DNA of 64,000 nt from Methylomarinovum caldicuralii (GTDB taxonomy: Bacteria; Pseudomonadota; Gammaproteobacteria; Methylococcales; Methylothermaceae). The position numbers and the translations under genes were made by a program. The notes below the pieces were generated by a model, which saw nothing but the letters and a program-made list of their open reading frames with translations, was not told where the DNA came from and ran no database searches. This document shows, piece by piece, positions 38,434 to 47,420 of the stretch; position 1 is the first letter of the stretch, and each line of letters starts with the position of its first letter. Location: positions 2,248,990 through 2,312,989 of the forward strand of contig NZ_AP024714.1 of NCBI RefSeq assembly GCF_033126985.1, written 5' to 3'.

Positions 38434-39147
38434 TTATCGCTGGATTTCCTGTTCCAGCTGTTCGAGGCTGATGTGGCGGACATCCTTGCCCTTGACGTAA
38501 TAGATCAGGTATTCGCACATGTTGCAGCTGCGGTCGCCGATGCGCTCCAGGGAGCGCGCCGACCACATGATGTCGAGGGCGATGGGGATGTTGCGGGCAT
38601 CCTCCATCATGTAGGTGATCTGCTGGCGGACGATGGTTTCGTACTCCTGGTCGACGACCTTGTCCTCCTCCACCACTTTCAGCGCCAGGTCCACGTCCAT
38701 GCGGGCGAAAGCGTCGAGGGCGTCATGCAGCATGGAACGGACCTGCCGGGCCAGCTGCTCCAGCTCGCTGAGCTGATTCCTGCGCGGCTGGCGGGTGCTG
38801 AGATCGAGCGACTGCCGGGCGATGCCGCGGGCCTCGTCACCGATGCGTTCGAGATCGGCGATCATCTTGATGACCGCCAGCACCAGACGCAGATCGCGGG
38901 CGGCCGGCTGGCGCCGGGCCAGGATCTCGGTGCACTTCTCGTCGATCTCCACCTCCATGGAGTTGACCTTGTAATCGTTGGCGATCACCTCCTCGGCCAG
39001 GGCCACGTCGTTTTCCAACAGCGACTTGACTGCGTCGGCCAGCTGGGATTCCACCAGGCCGCCCATGGCCAGAACCTGGTGGCGCAGATTTTCCAATTCC
39101 TGTTCGAACTGCTTGGAGATATGCTGATGCACCTGTTCCCCTGCCAT
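38434..39147 (-). CDS. phoU: Phosphate-system regulator PhoU
   Basis: 237 residues of two repeated three-helix bundles. The paired metal-binding motifs E/D-x3-D are visible as IADLERIGDEARGIA and SLERIGDRSCNMCEYL. PhoU links Pst phosphate uptake to the PhoR-PhoB sensor and metal-phosphate homeostasis. No pst or pho genes are adjacent in this window. The ATG at 39147 (MAGEQVHQHI) follows AGGA; a TTG at 39171 is an alternative. Confidence 0.93.
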   Translation of the reverse strand: MAGEQVHQHISKQFEQELENLRHQVLAMGGLVESQLADAVKSLLENDVALAEEVIANDYKVNSMEVEIDEKCTEILARRQPAARDLRLVLAVIKMIADLERIGDEARGIARQSLDLSTRQPRRNQLSELEQLARQVRSMLHDALDAFARMDVDLALKVVEEDKVVDQEYETIVRQQITYMMEDARNIPIALDIMWSARSLERIGDRSCNMCEYLIYYVKGKDVRHISLEQLEQEIQR

Positions 39148-39205
39148 ACGTTTTTTCCTGCCCGCGGACAAATTGAGGCCATTGTATGCTGTTCGGTGGG
39201 GATTC

Positions 39206-41956
39206 TCAATCGGCGTTCAAGCGCTTGAGCAGCGCTTCTGCCTGCTTCCGCTCGGGAAAATCGGGATGGCGCTGGAGCAGACGCTTCAGTTCCAGTCCCG
39301 CCTCGTGCGCGCGGCCGGCAGCAGCCAGGGCTTCAGCCCAGTGCAGCCGGATGTTCGGAAGATGCGGGGCCTTCACCGCCGCGTCCTGCAGGATCGGCAG
39401 TGCCTCGCCGACGCGCCCCTGGCGCAGATAGACCCAGCCCACCGTATCCAGGATCTCCGGCCGCCCCTGGGCGAGCGCCTGCAGGCGGCGGGCGCTTTCC
39501 AGCGCTTTGGCATCCCCGAGCTGTTGATACAGCCAGGTCAGATTGTTGCGCGCCACCACGTTCTCCGGGCTGGCAGCCAGCACTTTCTCATAGGCTGCGA
39601 TGGCCGCCTGCGGCCGGCCGTCGGCCTGCTCCGCCAGGGCTAGGCGCAGCCAGGCGCCGGTATCGTCCGGATGCTTGGCGAGCCAGTCCTGCAGGAACCG
39701 GCGGGCTTCATCCGCTTTGCCCAGCTGTCGCTTCAGGAAGAAAAGCTGCTGCGCCGTCACCGGGCCGGGCTGGCGTCGGTGGGCGGTTTCCAGGGCTTTC
39801 AGGGCCGCTGCATAGTCCTTTTGCGCCAGAGCCACCTGCCCGGCCCAGAAATACCCCTCGGCCCGCTCCGGGAAACGGGTCTGCAGCTCTTTGGCCGCAG
39901 CCAGCGCCTCGTCGTAGCGTTTCTGTTCGAGCAGCAGCCGTAACCGGGCCACCGTCGCCGGGAGGAAATCCGGCTTGAGCTGCAGGGCCCGTTCCCAGGC
40001 CGTCAGGGCCGCCTCCGGCGCGCCGTTCCTTTGTTCGGCGACTCCGAGCCGGTACAGCGCCATCGCGTTGTCGGGCCGCTTCGCCACCAACCGGCGCAGG
40101 GTTGCGGCGGCGCTGGCCGCCTGCCCCGCCGCCAGCTGTCCCTGGGCGGTCAGCAGCAGGGCCAGCGGATGATCGGGGTGTTTCTCCAGCACCGGCCGCA
40201 ACACACCGACCGCCTCGAGGCCCTGGTTCCGGGACAGGTGGTAACGGGCCAGCATCACCGCCGGCTCCGGCCGCTGCGGGTCACTGTCGTGCGCCTTTTC
40301 CAGGTAATCCCGCATCGCTTTGAGATCCTTCCGGGCCTCGGCGATCTGGGCCAGCCCGATCAGGGCCATGACGTGCCTGGGATGCTGCTGAAGGATCGTC
40401 CGGTAAAGGGATTCAGCCTCGTCGAGCTTGCCCTGGGCAACCTTCAGCCGGGCCAGGTTCAACCGCGCGGTGACGTAATCGGGGAAACGCGCGATCGCCT
40501 CGCGCCACTGGCGCTCGGCTCCGGCCTTGTCCCCCTTGGCCATCAGCACCCCGGCGATCAGATTGGCCGGCATCGGGTTGTCGGGCATTGCCGCCGCCAT
40601 CTTTCTGGCCACCGCCAGCGCCTCGTCGTAGCGCTTCTGGCGCAGGCGCGTCAGAACCAGCATGACGTCGGCCTGGACCAGTTCCGGCTCCAGGGAGACG
40701 GCCTGTTCCAGCTCCCCCGCTGCCGCCTCCAGATCGCCGCCGGCGATCTTCCCCAGCGCCAGCTGGGTGCGGATGGCGGCGACATCCGGCGCCAGTTCCG
40801 CGGCCCGCCCCAGCAGCTCGGTGGCGCGGTCGAACTTGCGCTGCTGCAGATAGGCGCTGCCCAGCAACGCCAGAAGCTGGGGATCGTCCGGATGGCGATC
40901 GAGGTAGGGTTCCAGCAGGGCGACCGCGTCCTCGGGACGGCCGCGTTTCAGCTTCACCGCCCCCAGTACCTTGGCCACCGCCACCTGGTCCGGCTTCCTG
41001 GCCCGTACCGCCTCCAGATATTCCTCCGCCGCCGCCAGTTCGTTCTGACGGTAGGCGATCATGCCCAGCAGCAGCTTGCTGGGCAGGTGGGAAGGCACCC
41101 GGTTGATCACCCGGGTCAAATTCTCCTTGGCCTGGTCCAGGCGCCCCTCCCGAAACGCCAGCAACCCCTGGAGATAATGCAGCAGGGGGGCGTCCGCGGC
41201 GATCCCGGCAGCCTTCTCCAGATCGGCGGCCGCCTCCTGGGTGCGCCCCTGGGCGATCGCCACCGCAGCCCGCCCCAGCAACGCCCGCAGGTTCCCGGGC
41301 TGGGCTTCCAGCGCCTGGGTGGCGGCGGCATAGGCGCCTTCCAGGTCGCCCAGCTGGCGCTTGGCTTCCATCGCGATCAGGTAGGCCGCAGGCGGCGTTT
41401 CTTCACCCTGCAGCAACGGCTCGACTTCCTTCAGGGCCTGTTCCGGCTGGCCCTGCGCCAGGGCCAGCCGGGCCCGCCCCAGACGCCCTTCCGGCAACCG
41501 CGGCGCCAGCTTCAGGGCCGCGGCGAAATCCCGGCCAGCCGCCTCCAGCTCCCGGCGCTGCAAATGGGCCTCGCCCCGCAGGGCGTGGAGTTTGGCCTTG
41601 AGCACCGGATCTTCGACCTGGTCCGGCTGGATCCCGTCCAGCACCTTGCGGGGCCGGTTCTGCAGCAGATAGGCCCTGCCCAGCGGCTCCAACCAGCGTT
41701 CCGGCGCCAGGCCGCCGTCACGGGCCTTCTCCAGTTCCTTCACCGCCCCGGCGGCGTCTCCCTGGCGCAGATAGGTCTGTCCCAGCAACAGCCGGGCCTC
41801 GGCGTCCAGAGGATTTTTCCGCAGGTGATTCTTGAGCTGAATCACCGCCGCCCGCAGTTTGCCCTGTTCCAGGTAGGTTTGGGCTTCCTGCAGGTAGTTC
41901 TCCCCGGCCCAGGCGATCGCGGTGAAAAAACCGGCGGCGACAAGCAAACGGCGCAT
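39206..41956 (-). CDS. prsT: PEP-CTERM system TPR-repeat protein PrsT
   Basis: 916 residues with a short signal peptide (MRRLLVAAGFFTAIAWAGEN), then more than twenty TPR units up to the C-terminus. Length, TPR density and position next to prsR and prsK match the PrsT family of exosortase genomes, where it belongs to the exopolysaccharide/PEP-CTERM machinery. The N-terminal pattern AEARLLLGQTYLRQGDAAGA repeats with variants. The hydrophobic leader has no lipobox cysteine, unlike the lipoprotein form described for some members. It lies 1 bp after prsR, so it is the last gene of a prsK-R-T operon. Confidence 0.85.
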   Translation of the reverse strand: MRRLLVAAGFFTAIAWAGENYLQEAQTYLEQGKLRAAVIQLKNHLRKNPLDAEARLLLGQTYLRQGDAAGAVKELEKARDGGLAPERWLEPLGRAYLLQNRPRKVLDGIQPDQVEDPVLKAKLHALRGEAHLQRRELEAAGRDFAAALKLAPRLPEGRLGRARLALAQGQPEQALKEVEPLLQGEETPPAAYLIAMEAKRQLGDLEGAYAAATQALEAQPGNLRALLGRAAVAIAQGRTQEAAADLEKAAGIAADAPLLHYLQGLLAFREGRLDQAKENLTRVINRVPSHLPSKLLLGMIAYRQNELAAAEEYLEAVRARKPDQVAVAKVLGAVKLKRGRPEDAVALLEPYLDRHPDDPQLLALLGSAYLQQRKFDRATELLGRAAELAPDVAAIRTQLALGKIAGGDLEAAAGELEQAVSLEPELVQADVMLVLTRLRQKRYDEALAVARKMAAAMPDNPMPANLIAGVLMAKGDKAGAERQWREAIARFPDYVTARLNLARLKVAQGKLDEAESLYRTILQQHPRHVMALIGLAQIAEARKDLKAMRDYLEKAHDSDPQRPEPAVMLARYHLSRNQGLEAVGVLRPVLEKHPDHPLALLLTAQGQLAAGQAASAAATLRRLVAKRPDNAMALYRLGVAEQRNGAPEAALTAWERALQLKPDFLPATVARLRLLLEQKRYDEALAAAKELQTRFPERAEGYFWAGQVALAQKDYAAALKALETAHRRQPGPVTAQQLFFLKRQLGKADEARRFLQDWLAKHPDDTGAWLRLALAEQADGRPQAAIAAYEKVLAASPENVVARNNLTWLYQQLGDAKALESARRLQALAQGRPEILDTVGWVYLRQGRVGEALPILQDAAVKAPHLPNIRLHWAEALAAAGRAHEAGLELKRLLQRHPDFPERKQAEALLKRLNAD

Positions 41957-41957
41957 A

Positions 41958-43334
41958 TCAAGAAACCTTCAGGTTGTGTTTGCCCAGCAAAGTATACAGG
42001 GTCGGGCGGGTCACATCGAGAATCTCCGCCGCCTTGGCGACCTTGCCGTCGGCGGCGCTCAGGGCCGCCGCCAGGGCCTGGCGCTCGGCCTCCTCGCGCG
42101 CCTCTTTCAGGGTCAGCAGCCGGCGATTCGTTTCCGGCGGGCTCAGCTTGAGGTCCTCCGCCCGGATCTTCGGCCCCCGTGCCAGCGCCACGGCGGTCTT
42201 GACCCGCCCCTGCAGCTCGCGCACGTTGCCGGGCCAGTCGCAGGCATCGAGCGCGGCCAGGGCGGATTCGTCGAAGTCGAGCAGATCGCGCTTCATCTCA
42301 TGGTTGTAGCGGTGGAGGAAGGCGCGGGCGAGCACGGCGATGTCCTCGCGCCGCTCCCGCAGCGGCGGCAGCTCGATGACGGACTCGTTGATGCGGAAAT
42401 AGAGATCCTGGCGAAAGCGTCCCTGCGCGATCAGCGCCTCCAGATCCTGGTTGGTGGCGCAGACGATGCGCACGTCCACCGGGATCGGCTGGCGCCCGCC
42501 GATGCGTTCGATGGTACGCTCCTGCAGGAAACGCAGCAACTTGGGCTGGAGGCTGGGAGGCATGTCGCCGATCTCGTCCAGGAACAGGGTTCCGCCGCTG
42601 GCCATCTCGATCTTGCCCACGGTCTGCTTGGCGGCGTCGGTGAAGGCGCCCTTTTCGTAACCGAACAGCTCGGCTTCGAGCAGGGTTTCCGGAATCGCGG
42701 CGGCGTTGATGGCGACGAACGGCCCCTCCCGACGTCTGCTGAGATTGTGCAGCGCCCGCGCCATGACCTCCTTGCCGGTGCCGCTCTCACCCAGCAGCAA
42801 CACGCTCAGATCGGTGGTCGCCAGCCGCTCCAGCAGCCGGCAGATCTCCACCATCCTGGGACTGGCGGCGATCACCCCGTCCAGCGGGTGGTTCACCTGG
42901 GAGCGGGCGAGTTTGCGGTTCTCCTCCTCCAGTTCGTAGAGGCGCATCGCCCGCTCGACCACGAAGGCCAGCATGTCCGGTTCCACCGGTTTCTGGTAGA
43001 AGTCGTAGGCCCCCATGCCGATGGCACGGACGGCATTGTCCACCTGATCGTTGCCGGTGATGACGATAACCTTGGTATGGGGACTGTGGTGGAGAATGGC
43101 CTCCAGGGTGGCGAACCCCTCGCTGACGCCGCCGGGATCGGGCGGCAGGCCGAGATCCAGCGTCACCACCGCCGGAGGGCGCTTCTTCACCACCGCCAGG
43201 GCGGATTCCCGGTCACCGGCGGTGACCACCTTGTAGCGGTCGGCGAAATTCCATTTGAGCTGGCTCTGCAGGCCGGGATCGTCCTCGACGATCAACAAAG
43301 TGAAGTCGCTCACGCAGGCACCTTCTTGTCGCAA
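41958..43334 (-). CDS. prsR: PEP-CTERM-box response regulator PrsR (sigma-54 activator)
   Basis: 458 residues. A receiver domain opens LLIVEDDPGLQSQLKWNFAD, with the phosphoacceptor Asp in VVTLDLGLPPD. The AAA+ domain has Walker A LLLGESGTGKEVMA and Walker B GGTLFLDEIGDMP. The C-terminal Fis-type helix-turn-helix reads AKAAEILDVTRPTLYTLLGK. The sigma-54 contact loop reads GAFTDA rather than GAFTGA. It pairs with PrsK and is known in other genomes to act at conserved boxes before PEP-CTERM genes. Overlaps prsK by 25 bp. Confidence 0.9.
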   Translation of the reverse strand: MRQEGACVSDFTLLIVEDDPGLQSQLKWNFADRYKVVTAGDRESALAVVKKRPPAVVTLDLGLPPDPGGVSEGFATLEAILHHSPHTKVIVITGNDQVDNAVRAIGMGAYDFYQKPVEPDMLAFVVERAMRLYELEEENRKLARSQVNHPLDGVIAASPRMVEICRLLERLATTDLSVLLLGESGTGKEVMARALHNLSRRREGPFVAINAAAIPETLLEAELFGYEKGAFTDAAKQTVGKIEMASGGTLFLDEIGDMPPSLQPKLLRFLQERTIERIGGRQPIPVDVRIVCATNQDLEALIAQGRFRQDLYFRINESVIELPPLRERREDIAVLARAFLHRYNHEMKRDLLDFDESALAALDACDWPGNVRELQGRVKTAVALARGPKIRAEDLKLSPPETNRRLLTLKEAREEAERQALAAALSAADGKVAKAAEILDVTRPTLYTLLGKHNLKVS

Positions 43335-45391
43335 TCGGTATGGTTCTCTTGCACGGCCAGGGGCAGGACGAAGCGGAAACAGCTCCCTTCACCGGGTGCG
43401 CTCCGGACCACCAGATCCCCTCCCATCTGGCGGGCGTATTCGCGGCTTTCGTAGGCACCGATGCCCATCCCCGTCAGCCCCTTGGTGGTTTCGAAAGGCT
43501 TGAACAGACGCTGGCGGATGAAGGCCGCATCCATACCCGGACCGTTGTCCTCCACTTCAACTATAGCCTGCCGGCCCTGCCTTGCCAGTCTCACCCGCAC
43601 CCGGCCGCGCTTGCCGGCCGCCTCCTGAGCATTCTGGATCACGTGCTCGAACGCCGACGCCAGGCGTTCCGCCTGGCCTTCGACCCACATCTCCTCACGG
43701 GTTTCGCAGACGAACTGCGGCCGGGGCAACTGCCCGGCCCGGGCCGAGACCACTTCCTCGAGCAGAGGACGCAGGGCGATCCGTTCGGACTGCTGGGCCT
43801 TGCCCATGCTCTTGAGCTGCTCCAGCAGCCGGCTCATCTTGCCGACGGCGTGCTCGACCGTCGTCATGGCGTCGCGAAAGAATTCCGGGTTGCCGGCATG
43901 GCGCTCGGCGTTGCGCACCACCAGGGACAACTGGGCGATCAGGTTCTTCAGGTCGTGCACCACGAACGCCGACAGACGGTTGAAGCCCTCGAACTGGCGC
44001 GCCTCCAGCAGCCGGGCGGCGGTTTCTTCGAAGGCCAGGAAGCCAGCGGCCTGGCGGCCGGCGGTCTTGAGCACGTCGATCACCTCCCAGTTGCAGTCCA
44101 GGGGAACCCGGGGGCGCAGCAACAGCACCATGCCCCACAGCTCATGGCCGTGGAACAGCGGCACCAGCAGCCAGGCGTCGCGGCAGTCCGCCAGCCACGG
44201 CGGCCGGGACAGAGCTTCATAGAGTTCGGGAAGCCGCTGCAGCTCGTCCAGGTCGATGACCCATTCCCGCCGTTTCATGAAAGCGATGGCGGGATCGTCC
44301 GCCTCGATCCACGGAATTTCCCCTGTCTGACCGCCCCAGTCGGCCCGTTGCAGGTAACGGCCGCTGTCGCTGCGCACCCACAGCGCTCCTCCCGGGCTTT
44401 CCACCAATTCCGCCAGCGCCCGGATGACCCGCTCTCCCAGCGGCGTGCCGTCGTCGTCCTGGGACAGGACCGCGGTGATCCGCAGCCATTCCTTGCGGTA
44501 ATCGTAACGGTAGTTGAAGAAATGCTTGTTGAGAAATATCCGCAGCCGCGCCCGCAACTGGCCGGAGAACAGCAGCACCGCCAGCAGCACCAGCGCCGCG
44601 ACCAGAAACGCCGCCTGTAACACCCGCCCCCATTCCCCGCCATAGAGGCGCACGTAATAGCCGGCGGCCGCCATCGTCAGCAGATACAGGCCGGCACCGA
44701 ACAGGGCGGTGGAATGAAAGACCACGTCGCGAGAAACGAAGGCATCGATCGACCAGTCCGGATTGCGCACCGCCGACACCGCCAGCAGCGGCACCAGCAG
44801 GGCGCTGATCAGCCCCCGCGCCTGCCACAGTTCGGCATTGATGCGCTTGAACAGGAGGGCGTCTGCGTACAAATAGAATTCGTAAGCGAACAGGGTCCCC
44901 AGCGCCAGGCACAGGAATTTGACCGCCCAGCGCCGCTCCGGATGGAGGTTGCGGTACAACTGCTCCAGCAGCACCAGCCCGGTCAACGCCAGCAGCAGCT
45001 GGCCCATCAACGGCCATTCCGTCACCTGCCAGGCCCCCAGGAAACCGTCGACCCAAGGGGCGCTCCAGTGATAGGCCAGCAGCATTCCCCCCAGGACGTA
45101 ACTGGCGAAACGCCAGCGGCGCAGCCGCCCGCCGTCGGGGAGAAGCTGCCACAGAAACACCAGCCACAGCAGCAGATGCCCGGTCTCCAGCGACCACAGC
45201 CAGGCGAGCGGCACGGTGTGATAGGCCAGCTGCCAGGCGTTCACCGCCGCCCACAGGGCCGTGCCGGCGATGGCCAGCAGCAACAGACCGCCGTGCCGGC
45301 GGCCGCGCCACCCCGCCGCCAGCGTCAACCCCAGCACCAGATAGGCGGCGGCTCCGATGCCGTAGCTGACCGCACCGATCCAGCCGTTCAC
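43310..45391 (-). CDS. prsK: PEP-CTERM system sensor histidine kinase PrsK
   Basis: 693 residues. About eight N-terminal membrane helices (to about residue 280), a GAF-like middle region, then a kinase core. The H-box is FVVHDLKNLIAQLSL, the N-box FEHVIQNAQEAAGK and the G-boxes VEDNGPGMD and GLTGMGIGAYESREY. The multi-helix sensor followed by GAF and HATPase is the PrsK layout. It is the first gene of the prsK-R-T unit, and the sugar transferase stop lies 1 bp upstream of its start. Confidence 0.9.
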   Translation of the reverse strand: MNGWIGAVSYGIGAAAYLVLGLTLAAGWRGRRHGGLLLLAIAGTALWAAVNAWQLAYHTVPLAWLWSLETGHLLLWLVFLWQLLPDGGRLRRWRFASYVLGGMLLAYHWSAPWVDGFLGAWQVTEWPLMGQLLLALTGLVLLEQLYRNLHPERRWAVKFLCLALGTLFAYEFYLYADALLFKRINAELWQARGLISALLVPLLAVSAVRNPDWSIDAFVSRDVVFHSTALFGAGLYLLTMAAAGYYVRLYGGEWGRVLQAAFLVAALVLLAVLLFSGQLRARLRIFLNKHFFNYRYDYRKEWLRITAVLSQDDDGTPLGERVIRALAELVESPGGALWVRSDSGRYLQRADWGGQTGEIPWIEADDPAIAFMKRREWVIDLDELQRLPELYEALSRPPWLADCRDAWLLVPLFHGHELWGMVLLLRPRVPLDCNWEVIDVLKTAGRQAAGFLAFEETAARLLEARQFEGFNRLSAFVVHDLKNLIAQLSLVVRNAERHAGNPEFFRDAMTTVEHAVGKMSRLLEQLKSMGKAQQSERIALRPLLEEVVSARAGQLPRPQFVCETREEMWVEGQAERLASAFEHVIQNAQEAAGKRGRVRVRLARQGRQAIVEVEDNGPGMDAAFIRQRLFKPFETTKGLTGMGIGAYESREYARQMGGDLVVRSAPGEGSCFRFVLPLAVQENHTDCDKKVPA

Positions 45392-45392
45392 C

Positions 45393-46784
45393 TCAGCGCG
45401 CCCCCTTGCCCCACAGCACCACCTCCACGGTCCGCAGCAGGATCAGAAAATCGAGGAACAGACTGTAGTTCTTGACGTAATACAGATCGTACTGGAGCTT
45501 TTCCAGGGTGTCCGCCTCGTTCTCCGCATAGGGATAACAGACCTGGGCCCAGCCGGTGATGCCGGGCTTAACCCGATGGCGCTCGGAATAGTAGGGGATG
45601 GTTTCGGCGAAGCGCTCGACGAATTCGGGCCGTTCCGGACGCGGTCCCACGAAGCTCATGTCGCCCCGGAAAACGTTCCACAGCTGCGGCAGCTCGTCGA
45701 TCCGGGTCTTGCGGATGAAACGGCCCACCCGGGTCACCCGGTCGTCGTTGGCCTTGGCCATCCTGACGCCATCCTTCTCCGCATCCGGGCGCATACTGCG
45801 GAACTTGAGCACCTGGAACAGGCGCCAGTCCTTGCCCACGCGGGTCTGGCGGTAGAAAATCGGGTACCTGCCACGGCTCTCGATCTTGATCGCCGCCGCG
45901 GTCGCCAGCATCACCGGCCAGGCGACCGCCAGCAGCGCCAGGCTGGCGCCGATATCGAACAGGCGCTTGACGAACATACCGCTTTTCATCCGGAAACCGT
46001 CGGAGAACACCAGCCAGCTGGGATGCAGGCAGTCGATCTTGACGATGCCGGCCTCGCGCTCGAAGAAGGTCAGCAGATCGACGACGTCGAAGCCGCTCAT
46101 CTTGCAGTCGAGGATCTCGTCCACGGGAAAACCCCGGCGGCGGTCGTCCGGCGCCACGACGATCTCGTCGATGTCCTCCCGATCGGCGAACTCCCGCAGC
46201 GGCACATCCAGGCTTACCAGATATTCCGAAGGCACCCGGCAGTTCTCCTGCCCCATGCGCACGAAGCCGGCGAAGGCCAGATTGCCGTATGGCAGGCGGC
46301 CCTGGAAATCCAGAATCTTCCTGGCATTGTCCCCGGCGCCCAGCACCAGGATGCGACGACGCAGGCGCCGGTTGTCGACCAGACGGTAAAACAGATAGCG
46401 CAGCAGCAACGTGGCGGTGAAGGAAACCAGCAGGGCGAAACCGAACACGCCGCGACCGATGAACAAGTCGGGTAAGGCGTAAAACACCAGGCTCATCGCC
46501 ACCGCCGCCAGGAAGATACTGACGCCCAGCCGCAGCACCAGACTGGAGACACTCCACTGGGCGGCACGCTGGTACAGCCCGACGCCCACGTTGCAGAGGA
46601 GCACGGTGACGGCGAAGAGGAAGGCCACCAGCAGCCAGTCGTCCTCCGGACGCCAGTCGTTGCTGCGGAGGAAACGCAGGCTGCCTCCAATGTAGATGGC
46701 GCCCAGATACAGCAGGAATTCCACCACCATCAGACCGAGATAGGCGGTGGAAACGTAATGACGAAAGATGCGTATGGTCGGCAT
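45393..46784 (-). CDS. Undecaprenyl-phosphate sugar phosphotransferase, PEP-CTERM-associated type
   Basis: 463 residues; starts an exopolysaccharide chain by moving a sugar phosphate onto undecaprenyl phosphate. Four N-terminal membrane helices, a Rossmann-like middle (RRRILVLGAGDNARKILDFQ), then the catalytic bacterial sugar transferase domain: RQTRVGKDWRLFQVLKFRSM, TRIDELPQLWNVFRGDMSFV and GPRPERPEFVERF. The family is the EpsB_2-like sugar transferase linked to exosortase systems. Sits directly upstream of prsK and probably in one transcript with prsK-R-T. Confidence 0.88.
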   Translation of the reverse strand: MPTIRIFRHYVSTAYLGLMVVEFLLYLGAIYIGGSLRFLRSNDWRPEDDWLLVAFLFAVTVLLCNVGVGLYQRAAQWSVSSLVLRLGVSIFLAAVAMSLVFYALPDLFIGRGVFGFALLVSFTATLLLRYLFYRLVDNRRLRRRILVLGAGDNARKILDFQGRLPYGNLAFAGFVRMGQENCRVPSEYLVSLDVPLREFADREDIDEIVVAPDDRRRGFPVDEILDCKMSGFDVVDLLTFFEREAGIVKIDCLHPSWLVFSDGFRMKSGMFVKRLFDIGASLALLAVAWPVMLATAAAIKIESRGRYPIFYRQTRVGKDWRLFQVLKFRSMRPDAEKDGVRMAKANDDRVTRVGRFIRKTRIDELPQLWNVFRGDMSFVGPRPERPEFVERFAETIPYYSERHRVKPGITGWAQVCYPYAENEADTLEKLQYDLYYVKNYSLFLDFLILLRTVEVVLWGKGAR

Positions 46785-46878
46785 GGATGATCCTGTGCTT
46801 GTCCAGGCGGGCCGCGTAAAGACGACAGGTGGAGAATGTTTATGCTAACAAAAAACCTAAGCGTGATGGCAAACAGGC

Positions 46879-47358
46879 TCAGATCTCATCGTAACCGCGG
46901 GACCGCAATCCCCAGCCGAACAGTGACAGCATCTTGCCGTCGGTGCGCCGCAGACGGGCGGCCAACACCTCGGCCAGATGGCGGTAAACGTGCGCGCCCG
47001 CTTCCGGGTGTGTCTCCAGATAGGTCAGCAGTGCCGCCGCCTCGATCTCCGCCACCTCACCGTCGCTCAGGGCGATGACGTCGGCCCCGTGGGCCTGACC
47101 GTCGATCAGGGCCAGCTCCCCCACCACGTCCCCCACATTCAGAACCTGAAACCCGGTGCGCACCAGCCGATCCCCCAGAGCCAGCGAGCCGGTCACCTGC
47201 AGCTGACCCGCCAGCACCACGAAGACTTTCCCGCAACGTTGCCCTTCCCTTACAATGACGTCATTGACACGAAAGGTGCGCCGGCGCCAGTGGCGTCCCT
47301 CCTGCAGCTCCCCCTGGTGGATCAAGTTTTCCAACATGGCCGCATCCCGACTCGACAA
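46879..47358 (-). CDS. Cyclic-nucleotide-binding domain protein
   Basis: 159 residues forming one cNMP-binding fold: VNDVIVREGQRCGKVFVVLA, LNVGDVVGELALIDGQAHGA (phosphate-binding cassette region) and DVIALSDGEVAEIEAAALLT. It ends in a short helix with no DNA-binding domain, so it is a sensor or adaptor rather than a Crp-type regulator. It is divergent from the dehydrogenase gene at 47421. No Arg of the classic cAMP cassette is clear, so the ligand is unknown. Confidence 0.75.
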   Translation of the reverse strand: MSSRDAAMLENLIHQGELQEGRHWRRRTFRVNDVIVREGQRCGKVFVVLAGQLQVTGSLALGDRLVRTGFQVLNVGDVVGELALIDGQAHGADVIALSDGEVAEIEAAALLTYLETHPEAGAHVYRHLAEVLAARLRRTDGKMLSLFGWGLRSRGYDEI

Positions 47359-47420
47359 ATTTCTGACTACCCTTAAATCATAGCCTCAAACCACCCAGCT
47401 CACGCGATAGAGGAGGAAAC

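Noticed and set aside
46785-46878. Promoter search in the short gap upstream of the sugar transferase
   Set aside because: AT-rich patches exist (ATGTTTATGCTAAC) but no pair of boxes or a PrsR-type site can be defended by eye.
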